DNA of 60,335 bases from Rhodococcus sp. HNM0563 (GTDB taxonomy: Bacteria > Actinomycetota > Actinomycetes > Mycobacteriales > Mycobacteriaceae), in NCBI RefSeq assembly GCF_012726195.1, contig NZ_JAASAF010000016.1:1-60335 (forward strand), written 5' to 3'. Within the stretch, counting starts at the first letter, position 1. Every line of letters starts with the position of its first letter. Below, one piece after another: positions 18,560 through 28,001 of this stretch. The position numbers were made by a program, and so were the translations under genes. Under the pieces are notes generated by a model, which saw only the letters and a program-made list of their open reading frames with translations, searched no databases and was not told where the DNA came from.

Positions 18560-19480
18560 ATGCCCAAGAGTCGTCACCGTGCCACGCGCCGGGTCGGTCG
18601 CCTCGTCGCCGCCCTCACGGGCGCCGGCGCAGTCGCTCTCGCTCTGGCCGGCCCTGCGGCCGCCGCACCGCTGTGGCCGGGTGGGCCGGAGGTGCCGAGC
18701 GTCGAAGACCTGATCGAGGGTCTCGCACCGGCGATCCCGGGTGCACCGCAACTCCCGACACCTCAGGCTCCGGCGGCGCCGTTCTCGGATCCGTCGCTGA
18801 ATCCGTCTTCCGGTGAAACGGTCGGTGTCGCGCAACCCATCATCATCCGGTTCAACGAGCCCGTCGGAGACCGTGCTGCTGCCGAACGCGCAATCGAGAT
18901 CACGTCGGAACCGGCAGTCGGCGGCCATTTCTACTGGGCGTCGGATCAGCAGGTGCGATGGAAGCCGTTCGAGTTCTGGCCCGCGCACACCACCGTCGAC
19001 GTCCGGGCGGGCGGCTCGCACTCGTCGTTCACCATCGGCGACGCCCTCGTGACGGTGGCCGACGACAACACCAAGACGATCACCGTCACCCGCAACGGCG
19101 AGGTGGTCCGGACCATGCCCACCTCCTTCGGCAAGCCCGGCTACGAAACCCCGAACGGCACGTACATCGTCGGCGACAAGTTCCGCGACATGTACATGGA
19201 CTCGTCCACGTACGGCGTGCCTGTCGACGATCCTGAGGGCTACCGCACGTATGTCGAATACGCGACGCGGATGTCCAACAGCGGCATCTTCATCCATGCA
19301 GCTCCGTGGTCCGAGTGGGCGCAGGGCAACACCAACACCAGTCACGGCTGCCTCAACGTGAGTACCGCCGACGGGCAGTGGTTCTTCGAGAACGCCCGCA
19401 AGGGCGACCCGGTGATCGTGCAGAACACCGCGGGCGGCGTCCTGAACGGCTGGGACGGACTCGGAGACTGGAACCTCTGA
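18560..19480 (+). CDS. Secreted L,D-transpeptidase (YkuD) with Ig-like domain
   Basis: This 306-residue protein has a basic N-terminus and hydrophobic signal peptide ending in GPAAAAP, and a Pro-rich linker. An Ig-like domain (about residues 80-165) and a YkuD catalytic domain with the nucleophile in SHGCLNVS follow. Such enzymes make 3-3 crosslinks in actinobacterial peptidoglycan. The absence of a lipobox suggests a secreted or signal-anchored form. ATGs at 18527 and 18542 would only extend the cytosolic end; none of the starts has a strong ribosome-binding site. Confidence 0.88.
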   Translation: MPKSRHRATRRVGRLVAALTGAGAVALALAGPAAAAPLWPGGPEVPSVEDLIEGLAPAIPGAPQLPTPQAPAAPFSDPSLNPSSGETVGVAQPIIIRFNEPVGDRAAAERAIEITSEPAVGGHFYWASDQQVRWKPFEFWPAHTTVDVRAGGSHSSFTIGDALVTVADDNTKTITVTRNGEVVRTMPTSFGKPGYETPNGTYIVGDKFRDMYMDSSTYGVPVDDPEGYRTYVEYATRMSNSGIFIHAAPWSEWAQGNTNTSHGCLNVSTADGQWFFENARKGDPVIVQNTAGGVLNGWDGLGDWNL

Positions 19481-19597
19481 CACACGCTGAGTTTCCGCCC
19501 CCCTACCCGGCCGGGCGAATGAACAATCGGTCCGATCCATCGGGACGAGCGATACATTCGCCAGGAAGGGTAGGGGGCGTCTTCTTCTCGTAACCAC

Positions 19598-20554
19598 TTG
19601 TTCGCCGATGACGTCCAGACTGCCTCGGTGTCATCGAGTCCGGAACGAACACTGCCGCAGACGAACCGCGGTCTACGCGGCCGTCCGTGGACCGACTACG
19701 CGCTGTTCGCGGTGCTCGTCGGACCCAACGTCGCGTTGCTGATCCTGTTCACCTATCGCCCCTTGGTGGACAACATCCGGCTCTCGTTCTTCGAGTGGAA
19801 CATCTCCAGCCCCACTTCGACGTTCATCGGCTTCGACAACTATCGAGAATGGTTCGGCAGGTCCGACTCCTGGCAGATCGTCGGAAACACACTTTTCTTC
19901 ACCGCGGCCGCTGTCATCGGCTCGATGGTGCTCGGCCTCGGTCTCGCTCTGCTCCTCGATCGGAAGCTGATCGGCCGCAATCTCGTCCGCTCCGCATTGT
20001 TCGCGCCGTTCGTCATTTCAGGTGCCGCCGTCGGTGTCGCCTTCCAGTTCGTCTTCGATCCGAACTTCGGCCTCGTCCAGGACGTTCTGGCCCGGATCGG
20101 AATCGAATCGCCCAACTTCTACCAGGACCCGACCTGGGCGCTGGTGATGGTGACACTGACCTACCTGTGGAAGAACCTCGGCTACACGTTCGTCATCTAC
20201 CTCGCCGCATTGCAGGGACTGCGCTCCGAACTGAGTGAAGCCGCAGCGATCGACGGGGCGTCGGGGTGGACGACGTTCCGTAGGGTCATCCTGCCTCAGC
20301 TCCGCCCGACCACATATTTCCTGTCGATCACGGTGCTGCTCAATTCGTTCCAGGTATTCGACATCATCAACGTGATGACGCGCGGCGGTCCACTCGGCAC
20401 CGGCACCACCACCATGGTGTTCCAGATCTACGACGAGTCGTTCCGCAACTTCCGCGCCGGATACGGGGCAACCGTGGCCACCATCATGTTCCTGGTGCTG
20501 CTCGCGGTGACCGTCTACCAGGTCCGCATCATGGATCGAGGGGATCAGAAGTGA
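19598..20554 (+). CDS. ugpA: Glycerophosphodiester/sugar ABC transporter permease UgpA
   Basis: This is a 318-residue permease with six hydrophobic segments and the ATPase-contact EAA loop (EAAAIDGASGWTTFRRVILP). It heads the ugpAEBC operon and its stop overlaps the next start as GTGA. The gene order permease-permease-binding protein-ATPase is that of mycobacterial ugp, and the downstream binding protein resembles UgpB closely. The start is uncertain: I used a TTG at 19598, but a GTG at 19628 would remove ten residues, and neither has a clear ribosome-binding site. Confidence 0.85.
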   Translation: MFADDVQTASVSSSPERTLPQTNRGLRGRPWTDYALFAVLVGPNVALLILFTYRPLVDNIRLSFFEWNISSPTSTFIGFDNYREWFGRSDSWQIVGNTLFFTAAAVIGSMVLGLGLALLLDRKLIGRNLVRSALFAPFVISGAAVGVAFQFVFDPNFGLVQDVLARIGIESPNFYQDPTWALVMVTLTYLWKNLGYTFVIYLAALQGLRSELSEAAAIDGASGWTTFRRVILPQLRPTTYFLSITVLLNSFQVFDIINVMTRGGPLGTGTTTMVFQIYDESFRNFRAGYGATVATIMFLVLLAVTVYQVRIMDRGDQK

Positions 20555-21444
20555 CCGCTCTCGCCGACCGTCCCACCACCTACGTCGAACCCGAGCGCGT
20601 GGATGCCGACACCCACGCACGCCGCGAACGTCTCGTGAAGGTGTTCGGCTATGCCGCCATGCTGTGTGTCCTGATCATCGTAGGACTGCCCTTGTACTGG
20701 ATCGTCATGACCTCGTTCAAGGGGCGCCCGGACATCTATACGATCCCGGTGACCTGGTGGCCGGCCGTGTTTCATCCCCAGAACTACTCCGAGGCCGTGC
20801 AGTCCGTGGAGTTCTTCGCGTTCCTTCGCAATTCGGTGATCATCACATCGATCCTCGCGGGCGTGAAGTTCGTGCTCGGTGTGTTCAGCGCGTACGGGTT
20901 GGTGTTTCTCCGCTTCCCCGGCAAGAACTTCGTGTTCCTCGGAATCATCGCGGCACTGATGGTGCCCAACCAGATCACCGTCATCTCCAACTACGCGTTG
21001 GTCGCAGAATGGGGATGGCGCAATACCTTCCAGGGCATCATCGTTCCACTCGCGGGCGTCGCGTTCGGCACGTTCCTGATGCGAAACCACTTCCTGTCGA
21101 TTCCGGCCGAGATCATCGAGGCCGCAAGGATGGATGGGGCCGGCCCGCTGCGGCTGCTGTGGCGGGTCGTGCTGCCGGTTTCGGGCCCGACCATGGTGGC
21201 GTTCGCGATCATCACCGTGGTCAACGAGTGGAACGAGTACCTCTGGCCGTTTCTCATGGCGGACGACGCATCCATCGCGCCGCTGCCTATCGGACTGACG
21301 CTGCTCCAGAACAACGACGGCGTCACCAATTGGGGCCCGGTCATGGCGGGCACCGTGCTCGCGATGCTCCCGATCCTCGTGGTCTTTCTTCTCCTGCAAC
21401 GACACATGATCAAGGGCCTCACCTCCGGTGCGGTCAAGGGCTGA
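20551..21444 (+). CDS. ugpE: ABC transporter permease UgpE
   Basis: This is the second integral membrane subunit of the importer, 297 residues with six hydrophobic segments and the EAA loop EAARMDGAGPLRLLWRVVLP. It starts with GTG inside the ugpA stop, so the two permeases are made in equal amounts. It would form a heterodimeric channel with UgpA in the cytoplasmic membrane. Confidence 0.88.
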   Translation: MTALADRPTTYVEPERVDADTHARRERLVKVFGYAAMLCVLIIVGLPLYWIVMTSFKGRPDIYTIPVTWWPAVFHPQNYSEAVQSVEFFAFLRNSVIITSILAGVKFVLGVFSAYGLVFLRFPGKNFVFLGIIAALMVPNQITVISNYALVAEWGWRNTFQGIIVPLAGVAFGTFLMRNHFLSIPAEIIEAARMDGAGPLRLLWRVVLPVSGPTMVAFAIITVVNEWNEYLWPFLMADDASIAPLPIGLTLLQNNDGVTNWGPVMAGTVLAMLPILVVFLLLQRHMIKGLTSGAVKG

Positions 21445-21462
21445 ACACTCAGGGAGCTGGTA

Positions 21463-22803
21463 ATGGGTATCGACATCAGGAATTTGAACAGGCGCGGCTT
21501 CCTGGGGCTGACGGGTCTCGTCGCGACGAGCGCGGCGCTGGCCGCGTGCGCGGGCACCGGCGACGGCGCGAGCGGTTCCTCCGGCGCGTCGGGATCGGCG
21601 GCGTCCGGCGACGCGACCACCATCAACTTCTGGTCCAATCACCCTGGCAAGTCCATCGAGATCGAGAAGGAACTGATCGGCCGTTTCCAGGCGCAGAACC
21701 CCGAGCTCACGGTCAACCTGATCGACGGTGGCAAGAACTACGAAGAGGTGTCGCAGAAGTTCAATGCGGCACTGTCCGGTGGAGACCTGCCGGACGTCGT
21801 CGTCCTGTCCGACGTGTGGTGGTTCAACTACGCGATCACCGGTGCCATCGCGCCGCTCGACGATCTGTTCTCGACTGTCGGCGTCGACACCGGCGACTAC
21901 GTCGACTCGCTTCTCGCCGACTATCTTTACGAAGGAAGCCATTTCGCGCTTCCCTACGCGCGGTCGACGCCGTTGTTCTACTACAACAAGGACGTCTGGA
22001 GCCAGGCCGGGCTGCCCGATCGCGGCCCCGAATCGTGGGCCGAGTTCGACGAGTGGGGACCGCGCATCCAAGAGGTCGTCGGCGGCGGGAGGTGGGCGCA
22101 CGGCTGGGGTAATGCTGCGGACTACCTCGGCTGGACGTTCGAGGGGCCGATCTGGACTTTCGGCGGCGCCTACTCCGACGGGTGGGACCTGAAGTTCACA
22201 AATTCGAAGACCCTCGAGGCCGGCGCCTTCCTGAAGGACATGATCCACACCAAGAAGTACGCGTCCGTCTCGAACGACATCGCCAACGACTTCTCGGCCG
22301 GTCTTCTCGCGTCCACGATCGCGTCCACCGGCGACCTGTCCGGCATCACCGGCAACGCGGCATTCGAATTCGGCACCGCCTTCCTGCCTGCACCCGACGG
22401 ACCCGGCTGCCCGACCGGTGGTGCCGGCCTGGCGATCCCGTCGGGTATTTCCGACGAGCGCAAGGCCAACGCGCTGAAGTTCGTCGATTTCGTCACCAAT
22501 GGCGACAACACGGCGTACTTCTCACAGAACACCGGATACATGCCGGTCCGTAAGTCCGCGGTCGAGAACGCCGACATGAAGAAGTATCTCGACGAGAACC
22601 CCAACGCGCGCACCGCCGTCGACCAGCTCGCCGTGACACGTTCGCAGGACTACGCCCGCGTGTTCGTTCCTGGTGCCGACCAGGTGATCGGAACGGGACT
22701 CGAGAAGATCGCGCTGCAGAACGCCGATGTTGCAGTGACGTTCGCGGAAATCCAGGACCAGTTGCAGCAGATCATCGATCGTCAGATCACCCCCAACCTG
22801 TAA
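21463..22803 (+). CDS. ugpB: Glycerophosphodiester-binding lipoprotein UgpB
   Basis: This 446-residue solute-binding lipoprotein has a twin-arginine-type signal (RRGFLGL, Arg10-Arg11) and a lipobox LAAC (Cys29), so it is probably exported folded and then acylated. The mature part is a type I periplasmic-binding fold. From memory it aligns throughout with M. tuberculosis UgpB, a glycerophosphocholine binder, for example in DYVDSLLADY, PYARSTPLFYYNK and PTGGAGLAIP. The Ser/Gly-rich stretch after the lipobox is a linker. It lies 18 bp after ugpE. Confidence 0.9.
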   Translation: MGIDIRNLNRRGFLGLTGLVATSAALAACAGTGDGASGSSGASGSAASGDATTINFWSNHPGKSIEIEKELIGRFQAQNPELTVNLIDGGKNYEEVSQKFNAALSGGDLPDVVVLSDVWWFNYAITGAIAPLDDLFSTVGVDTGDYVDSLLADYLYEGSHFALPYARSTPLFYYNKDVWSQAGLPDRGPESWAEFDEWGPRIQEVVGGGRWAHGWGNAADYLGWTFEGPIWTFGGAYSDGWDLKFTNSKTLEAGAFLKDMIHTKKYASVSNDIANDFSAGLLASTIASTGDLSGITGNAAFEFGTAFLPAPDGPGCPTGGAGLAIPSGISDERKANALKFVDFVTNGDNTAYFSQNTGYMPVRKSAVENADMKKYLDENPNARTAVDQLAVTRSQDYARVFVPGADQVIGTGLEKIALQNADVAVTFAEIQDQLQQIIDRQITPNL

Positions 22804-22834
22804 GCACACAGTCACAGATGAAGGTACGGACCCA

Positions 22835-23914
22835 GTGGCCCAGATCAGTTTCCGGAATGTCACACATCGCTATCCCGGTTCGGCGCGCCCGGCGGTCGAT
22901 TCACTCGACCTCGAAATCGCGGACGGCGAGTTCTTGGTGCTGGTGGGCCCATCCGGGTGCGGAAAGTCGACGAGTCTGCGCATGCTTGCCGGTCTCGAGG
23001 CGGTCGATTCCGGCCGCGTCGAGATCGGCGGACGCGACGTGACCGGGTTGCCGCCGAAGGCGCGCGATGTGGCGATGGTGTTCCAGAACTACGCGTTGTA
23101 CCCGAACATGACCGTGGCCGAGAACATGGCGTTCGCGTTGCAGAACGCGGGAATGAAGAAGCCCGAGCGCACGAAGCGTGTGCTCGAGGCAGCGAGAATG
23201 CTCGAACTCGGACAGCTGCTCGACCGCAAGCCGGGCAAACTCTCGGGTGGACAACGTCAACGAGTGGCCATGGGGAGAGCCATCGTTCGTCACCCCGCGG
23301 TGTTCTGCATGGACGAACCGCTGTCGAACCTCGACGCGAAACTACGGGTGAGTACCCGGGCCCAAATCGCCGAGCTCCAGCGCAGACTGGAGACCACGAC
23401 GGTGTATGTCACCCACGATCAGGTCGAGGCGATGACGATGGGGGATCGGGTCGCCGTGCTCGACGGTGGACGCCTCCAGCAGGTCGCGGCGCCGCGCAAG
23501 CTCTACGACGACCCCGTCAACACCTTCGTGGCGGGATTCGTCGGGTCGCCCGGAATGAACCTCATCGAGGTTCCCGTGGAGGACGGATCGGCGACACTCG
23601 GTGCGCTGCAGGTTCCGGTACCCCGGTCGGTCGACTCGGGTCGTGTGGTGCTGGGAGTGCGGCCGGAATCGTGGACCCCCGTCGGTGCGTGGCGGAAGGG
23701 TTCGTGGACATTGCGGACGGTACTCGTCGAGGAACTCGGGGCCGAGTCGTTCGTCCACGCGGTAGCGGAAGCGCCGAACGACGGAATGGGCAAGGTCGTC
23801 GTGCGATGGGATCGGCGGAAACCGATAGCACACGGCGAGGAGATCCACCTGATTCCGAAATCCGGTGAGGTCTTCTTCTTTTCGGCGGAAACCGGCCTGC
23901 GCATCAGGTCATGA
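22835..23914 (+). CDS. ugpC: ABC transporter ATPase UgpC
   Basis: This 359-residue ATPase energises the UgpAE permeases. Walker A is GPSGCGKST, the signature is LSGGQRQR, Walker B runs into MDEPLSNLDAKLR, and the switch histidine is in VYVTHDQ. The C-terminal 120 residues form the regulatory OB-like domain of the MalK/UgpC group. The start is GTG with AAGG upstream, 31 bp after ugpB. Its last six bases overlap the end of the convergent DeoR gene. Confidence 0.9.
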   Translation: MAQISFRNVTHRYPGSARPAVDSLDLEIADGEFLVLVGPSGCGKSTSLRMLAGLEAVDSGRVEIGGRDVTGLPPKARDVAMVFQNYALYPNMTVAENMAFALQNAGMKKPERTKRVLEAARMLELGQLLDRKPGKLSGGQRQRVAMGRAIVRHPAVFCMDEPLSNLDAKLRVSTRAQIAELQRRLETTTVYVTHDQVEAMTMGDRVAVLDGGRLQQVAAPRKLYDDPVNTFVAGFVGSPGMNLIEVPVEDGSATLGALQVPVPRSVDSGRVVLGVRPESWTPVGAWRKGSWTLRTVLVEELGAESFVHAVAEAPNDGMGKVVVRWDRRKPIAHGEEIHLIPKSGEVFFFSAETGLRIRS

Positions 23915-24679
23915 CGCAGTGGGGGTCTCCGCGATCGTCAAGTTGTCGTCGTAGAGGTCGCGTTGGTCGTCACAGAGTCCGGAATCGGTGACGATCGTGC
24001 TCACCTCGTCGAGGGCAGCCACCTTGGCGAGGGCTCGTCGTCCGAACTTGGTGTGGTCGGCGACGACGACCGTGTGTGCGGACGCGGCGATCAGGGCGCG
24101 TTTGATGGGAACCTCGAGCGTGTTGTTGTTGGTGATTCCGGCGGCAGGATCGATCGCGTCTGCTCCGAGGAACGCCCAATCGGCCGAATAGTGCGACATG
24201 AATCGGACGGCATGGTCGCCGATCAGCGTGTAGACGGAGCCGAGCAACTCGCCCCCGGATACCAGCAGCCGTACGTCGGGGAACGACGCGACGAACTTCG
24301 CGATACGGAGATCGTTGGTGAGCACGGTCAGCGACGACTTCGCCCGCAGCGCGACCGCGACCTCGTAGGTCGTGGAGCCGCTGTCGAGAACGACACTGTC
24401 GCCGTCGGACACGAACTTGGCCGCAGCCGCGGCGATCGCCGATTTCTCGGCGCGGCGTACGTCCTGTTTGAGCGCGTACGGGACTTCGAACGACGCACCA
24501 TCGATCGCTTTCGCGCCGCCGTGGGTGCGTTCGACCTTGCCGTCGCGTGCGAGTGCATCGAGGTCGCGCCGGATGGTGGACGAGTCGACGCCGAGGGCAG
24601 CCGACAGTGTCTTTGCGTCGACATATCCGTCGGCGAGTACTCGAGTGAAGATCTCACGTCGTCGTGCGCTCGCGGACAC
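23909..24679 (-). CDS. DeoR-family sugar-phosphate-responsive repressor
   Basis: This 256-residue DeoR regulator has an N-terminal helix-turn-helix (AKTLSAALGVDSSTIRRDLDAL). The C-terminal sugar-phosphate-isomerase-like effector domain carries the DSGSTTYEVA, LTNDLRIAKF and VADHTKFG motifs. The GTG at 24679 was chosen for its GAGGAG. It converges with ugpC, so control of ugpAEBC is plausible, and it diverges from fgd-pgi, whose upstream region has a 16-bp palindrome. A glycolytic phosphate ester is the likely effector. Confidence 0.88.
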   Translation of the reverse strand: MSASARRREIFTRVLADGYVDAKTLSAALGVDSSTIRRDLDALARDGKVERTHGGAKAIDGASFEVPYALKQDVRRAEKSAIAAAAAKFVSDGDSVVLDSGSTTYEVAVALRAKSSLTVLTNDLRIAKFVASFPDVRLLVSGGELLGSVYTLIGDHAVRFMSHYSADWAFLGADAIDPAAGITNNNTLEVPIKRALIAASAHTVVVADHTKFGRRALAKVAALDEVSTIVTDSGLCDDQRDLYDDNLTIAETPTAS

Positions 24680-24782
24680 GAATGCTCCTCGGATCGGTGC
24701 GTGGGTATTGGGCGGTCGAGGTCGAGAGTCTGCTCGATTGGTGACGACCATAGCGCACCGACACGCAGAACGCGCGTAGATA

Positions 24783-24835
24783 TTGACACTCCTGCGCGAA
24801 ACTGTGCATCATTTCGAGCAGAACGTGCACGTTCT
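24783..24835 (+). promoter_or_regulatory. Candidate fgd promoter and overlapping palindromic operator
   Basis: The 297-bp gap between the DeoR gene and fgd holds a consensus -35 (TTGACA, 24783-24788) with a weak -10 near 24807 (CATCAT). Just after it lies a perfect 16-base palindrome, AGAACGTGCACGTTCT (24820-24835). The palindrome would sit near the transcription start, where a repressor acts. The adjacent DeoR protein is the natural candidate. Nothing else stands out in the rest of the gap. Confidence 0.5.
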
Positions 24836-24976
24836 CGTGCAGAGCTCGCGAAGTTGTCACGAAGCTGAAGTTTGCCGAGAAGAGAAGTTCACCCAGAACA
24901 CCGGAACCGCCGAGGTTCCTCGACGTACGGACCTCGGCCGACCGCATACGACGTCGTCTTTCGGAGGTCACACGTA

Positions 24977-25981
24977 ATGCTCAAGTTGGGATACAAGGCA
25001 TCGGCCGAGCAGTTCGGTCCGCGTGAGCTGGTCGAGCTCGGGGTGCTCGCCGAGGCGCACGGGATGGATTCGGCGACGGTGTCGGATCATTTCCAGCCGT
25101 GGCGGCATACCGGTGGGCATGCGCCGTTCTCGTTGGCGTGGATGACGGCGGTGGGGGAGCGTACCGAGCGGTTGCAGTTGGGGACGTCGGTGCTGACGCC
25201 GACGTTCCGGTACAACCCGGCGGTGATTGCGCAGGCGTTCGCGACGATGGGGTGTCTGTATCCGGGGCGGGTGTTCCTGGGTGTGGGGACGGGGGAGGCG
25301 CTCAATGAGATCGCGACGGGGTACAGCGATGCGTGGCCGGAGTTCAAGGAGCGGTTTGCGCGGTTGCGGGAGTCGGTGCGGTTGATGCGGGCGTTGTGGA
25401 CCGGTGATCGGGTGGATTTCGAGGGGGAGTTCTACCGGACGGTGGGGGCGTCGATCTATGACGTGCCTGATGGTGGTGTGCCGGTGTATGTGGCGGCGGG
25501 TGGTCCGGTGGTGGCGCGGTATGCGGGTCGGGCGGGTGATGGGTTCATCTGTACTTCGGGTAAGGGGATGGAGCTGTATACCGACAAGTTGTTGCCTGCG
25601 GTGGCCGAGGGTGCGGGCAAGGCGGAGCGGGAGGTGTCGGGGATCGACAAGATGATCGAGATCAAGATTTCGTATGACACGGATCGGGAGTTGGCGCTCG
25701 AGAATACGCGGTTCTGGGCGCCGTTGTCGTTGACGGCGGAGCAGAAGCATTCGATCGAGGATCCAATCGAGATGGAGGCGGCGGCGGATGCGTTGCCGAT
25801 CGAGCAGGTGGCGAAGCGGTGGATTGTGGCGTCGGATCCGGATGAGGCGGTGGAGCAGGTGCGGGCGTATGTGGATGCGGGGTTGAATCATTTGGTGTTT
25901 CATGCGCCGGGGCATGATCAGCGGCGTTTTCTGGAGTTGTTCGAGCGGGATCTGGCTCCGCGGCTGCGCGCCCTCGCGTGA
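24977..25981 (+). CDS. fgd: F420-dependent glucose-6-phosphate dehydrogenase
   Basis: This cytosolic enzyme oxidises glucose-6-phosphate to 6-phosphogluconolactone while reducing coenzyme F420. The 334-residue luciferase-like barrel has the cofactor-site motif SDHFQPW (Asp37, His38, Trp42) and [13 protein letters not shown]. From memory it is collinear with M. tuberculosis FGD1. The ATG follows GGAGG. It precedes pgi by 16 bp, so F6P-to-G6P conversion and G6P oxidation are cotranscribed. Codon use is odd: from about 25080 to 25960 codons end mostly in G or T (GTG, GCG, GGT, GAT, TAT), whereas neighbours favour C. This hints at a separate origin or recombination. Confidence 0.93.
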   Translation: MLKLGYKASAEQFGPRELVELGVLAEAHGMDSATVSDHFQPWRHTGGHAPFSLAWMTAVGERTERLQLGTSVLTPTFRYNPAVIAQAFATMGCLYPGRVFLGVGTGEALNEIATGYSDAWPEFKERFARLRESVRLMRALWTGDRVDFEGEFYRTVGASIYDVPDGGVPVYVAAGGPVVARYAGRAGDGFICTSGKGMELYTDKLLPAVAEGAGKAEREVSGIDKMIEIKISYDTDRELALENTRFWAPLSLTAEQKHSIEDPIEMEAAADALPIEQVAKRWIVASDPDEAVEQVRAYVDAGLNHLVFHAPGHDQRRFLELFERDLAPRLRALA

Positions 25982-25997
25982 ACGGACGGACGACGAG

Positions 25998-27647
25998 ATG
26001 ACCTCGGTTGCACAGAACGTGACCACCCTTCCGCAGTGGAAGGCGCTCGACGCCCATCGCACCGATGTCGAGTCGTTGCACTTGCGCGAATTGTTCACGG
26101 CAGAACCTGCCCGTACCACGGAGATGACGGTCACCGCCGCGGATCTGGAGATCGACTACAGCAAACACCGGATCACCACCCGCACGAGGGAGCTTCTTCT
26201 CGACCTCGCCCGCGCGACGGGGGTCGAGGCAGCCCGCGACGGGATGTTCGCCGGTGAACACATCAACGTCACCGAGGACCGGGCTGTGCTCCACACCGCG
26301 CTCCGGCTGCCGTCGACCGCTCAGGTGCGGATCGATGGTGAGAATGTGGTGACCCGCGTGCACGAGGTACTCGACGCGATGGGCGATTTCACCGACCGCG
26401 TCCGGGACGGCCGGTGGCGGGGAGCGACCGGTGAGAAGATCGCGACAGTGATCAACCTCGGGATCGGTGGATCGGACCTGGGCCCGGTGATGGTGACGCG
26501 TGCTCTGCGGCACTACCACGACGGTCCGCAGGTGCGATTCGTGTCGAATGTCGATCCGGCAGATCTCACGGCGGCCCTGAACGGCCTGAATCCGGCGACG
26601 ACATTGTTCATCGTGGCATCCAAGACGTTCTCGACAGTCGAGACCCTGACGAACGCGACCGCTGCGAGACGCTGGCTCGTCGCGACGCTCGGAGACGACG
26701 CGGTCGCGGCGCATTTCGTGGCGGTGTCCACACACGCACAGCGGGTCGAAGAGTTCGGGATCGACCCGGCCAACATGTTCGGCTTCTGGGACTGGGTCGG
26801 CGGAAGGTACTCGGTCGGGTCTGCCATCGGGCTGTCGGTGATGTGCGCGGTGGGGCGAGAGCGATTCGCCGAACTGCTCGACGGGTTCCGCCGCGTCGAC
26901 ACTCACTTCCGAACGGCGCCCCTCGAGAGGAACGCTCCGGTCCTGCTCGGCCTGCTCGGCGTGTGGTACACGAGCTTCCTGGGTGCGCAATCGCGTGCTG
27001 TGCTGCCGTATTCCAACGACCTCGTACGTTTTCCCGCCTACCTGCAGCAGTTGACCATGGAGTCGAACGGCAAATCGATACGCGCCGACGGAACTCCGGT
27101 GGGATGCGCGACCGGCGAGATCTTCTGGGGCGAGCCGGGAACGAACGGACAGCACGCGTTCTACCAGTTACTTCATCAGGGAACGCACCTGGTACCTGCC
27201 GATTTCATCGGATTCGCCATGTCGACGGATGATCTGCCCACTGCAGATGGAACCGGAAGTATGCACGATGTGCTCATGGCGAACTGCTTCGCGCAGTCGA
27301 AGGTGATGGCATTCGGCCGCACTGCAGACCAGGTACGGGCCGACGGCACGCCCGAAGAGTTGGTGGCACACAAAGTGATGCCGGGCAATCAGCCGTCGAC
27401 GACCGTCCTTGCACCGAAACTGACCCCGTCGACGCTCGGGCAGCTCATCGCGCTGTACGAGCATCAGGTGTTCGTTCAGGGCGTCGTGTGGGGGATCGAC
27501 TCGTTCGACCAGTGGGGTGTGGAACTGGGGAAGGTACAGGCAACGCAACTGCAGGCGGCGTTGTCGGAAGACAGCGATCCTGCGACCGGTGATGCGTCCA
27601 CCGACGCCCTCATCCGAATCTACCGAGAGATGTCGAAGGGAGAGTGA
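25998..27647 (+). CDS. pgi: Glucose-6-phosphate isomerase
   Basis: This 549-residue isomerase interconverts glucose-6-phosphate and fructose-6-phosphate. Both family signatures are present: [20 protein letters not shown], and the C-terminal [16 protein letters not shown] with the catalytic lysine. [19 protein letters not shown] carries the catalytic histidine. The ATG at 25998 has GACGAG upstream and follows fgd by 16 bp. Coupling to fgd suggests that part of its job here is to feed the F420 reductant supply. Confidence 0.95.
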   Translation: MTSVAQNVTTLPQWKALDAHRTDVESLHLRELFTAEPARTTEMTVTAADLEIDYSKHRITTRTRELLLDLARATGVEAARDGMFAGEHINVTEDRAVLHTALRLPSTAQVRIDGENVVTRVHEVLDAMGDFTDRVRDGRWRGATGEKIATVINLGIGGSDLGPVMVTRALRHYHDGPQVRFVSNVDPADLTAALNGLNPATTLFIVASKTFSTVETLTNATAARRWLVATLGDDAVAAHFVAVSTHAQRVEEFGIDPANMFGFWDWVGGRYSVGSAIGLSVMCAVGRERFAELLDGFRRVDTHFRTAPLERNAPVLLGLLGVWYTSFLGAQSRAVLPYSNDLVRFPAYLQQLTMESNGKSIRADGTPVGCATGEIFWGEPGTNGQHAFYQLLHQGTHLVPADFIGFAMSTDDLPTADGTGSMHDVLMANCFAQSKVMAFGRTADQVRADGTPEELVAHKVMPGNQPSTTVLAPKLTPSTLGQLIALYEHQVFVQGVVWGIDSFDQWGVELGKVQATQLQAALSEDSDPATGDASTDALIRIYREMSKGE

Positions 27648-27650
27648 CCC

Positions 27651-27941
27651 GTGCCCGCTCTGAAACTGCTGAAACTTCCCCCACCGGTCGCGGAGTCGTG
27701 GGATTGGCAGATGGACGCTGCATGCCGCGACGTCGACGGCGCGATCTTCTTCCACCCCGACAACGAGCGCGGTGAACCGCGCGAGGAGCGAATCGAGGCT
27801 GCGAAGCGGATCTGCCGCTCGTGCCCGGTGAGTATGCAATGCCTTCGTTACGCTCTGGAATCCGGTGAGCGATACGGGGTATGGGGCGGTATGACCGAGG
27901 AGGAACGAAAGGCCGCACGCAGGCGGCGTATGGTCCGATAG
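27651..27941 (+). CDS. WhiB-family iron-sulfur transcription factor (WhiB3-like)
   Basis: This 96-residue protein has the four iron-sulfur cysteines of the Wbl family (Cys25, Cys55, Cys58, Cys64), the GVWGG turn at 76-80 and a basic DNA-binding tail. The segment WDWQMDAAC with FFHPDNERG most resembles WhiB3, a redox-responsive regulator of lipid metabolism, though other Wbl proteins cannot be excluded. It begins with GTG three bases after the pgi stop, so it is in the fgd-pgi operon. Confidence 0.9.
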   Translation: MPALKLLKLPPPVAESWDWQMDAACRDVDGAIFFHPDNERGEPREERIEAAKRICRSCPVSMQCLRYALESGERYGVWGGMTEEERKAARRRRMVR

Positions 27942-27950
27942 CGCGCCGAT

Positions 27951-27990
27951 GCACAACGGCACCGAGTGAATTCACTCGGTGCCGTTGTGC
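27951..27990. terminator. Perfect 40-bp palindrome, bidirectional terminator
   Basis: Two exact 20-base arms meet without a loop (27951-27970 and 27971-27990), followed by CGGTTTTC on the plus strand. The palindrome lies nine bases past the whiB stop and eleven bases before the end of a convergent SDR gene, so it should stop transcription from both sides. Confidence 0.85.
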
Positions 27991-28001
27991 GTGTGCGGTT
28001 T

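Noticed and set aside
24820..24835. KstR-type operator because of the AGAAC and GTTCT half-sites
   Set aside because: KstR half-sites are spaced by two bases, whereas here the spacing is six, and the site is next to a DeoR gene rather than steroid genes.
24968..26134. A 388-residue minus-strand frame opposite fgd
   Set aside because: Its product is rich in Arg, His, Pro and Leu repeats, caused by the unusual codon use of fgd on the plus strand; fgd is unmistakable.
27951..27990. Attachment site or insertion scar, suggested by the perfect 40-bp palindrome
   Set aside because: It lies exactly between two convergent stops and is followed by a T-run, which a bidirectional terminator explains. 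There is no integrase or duplicated flank.
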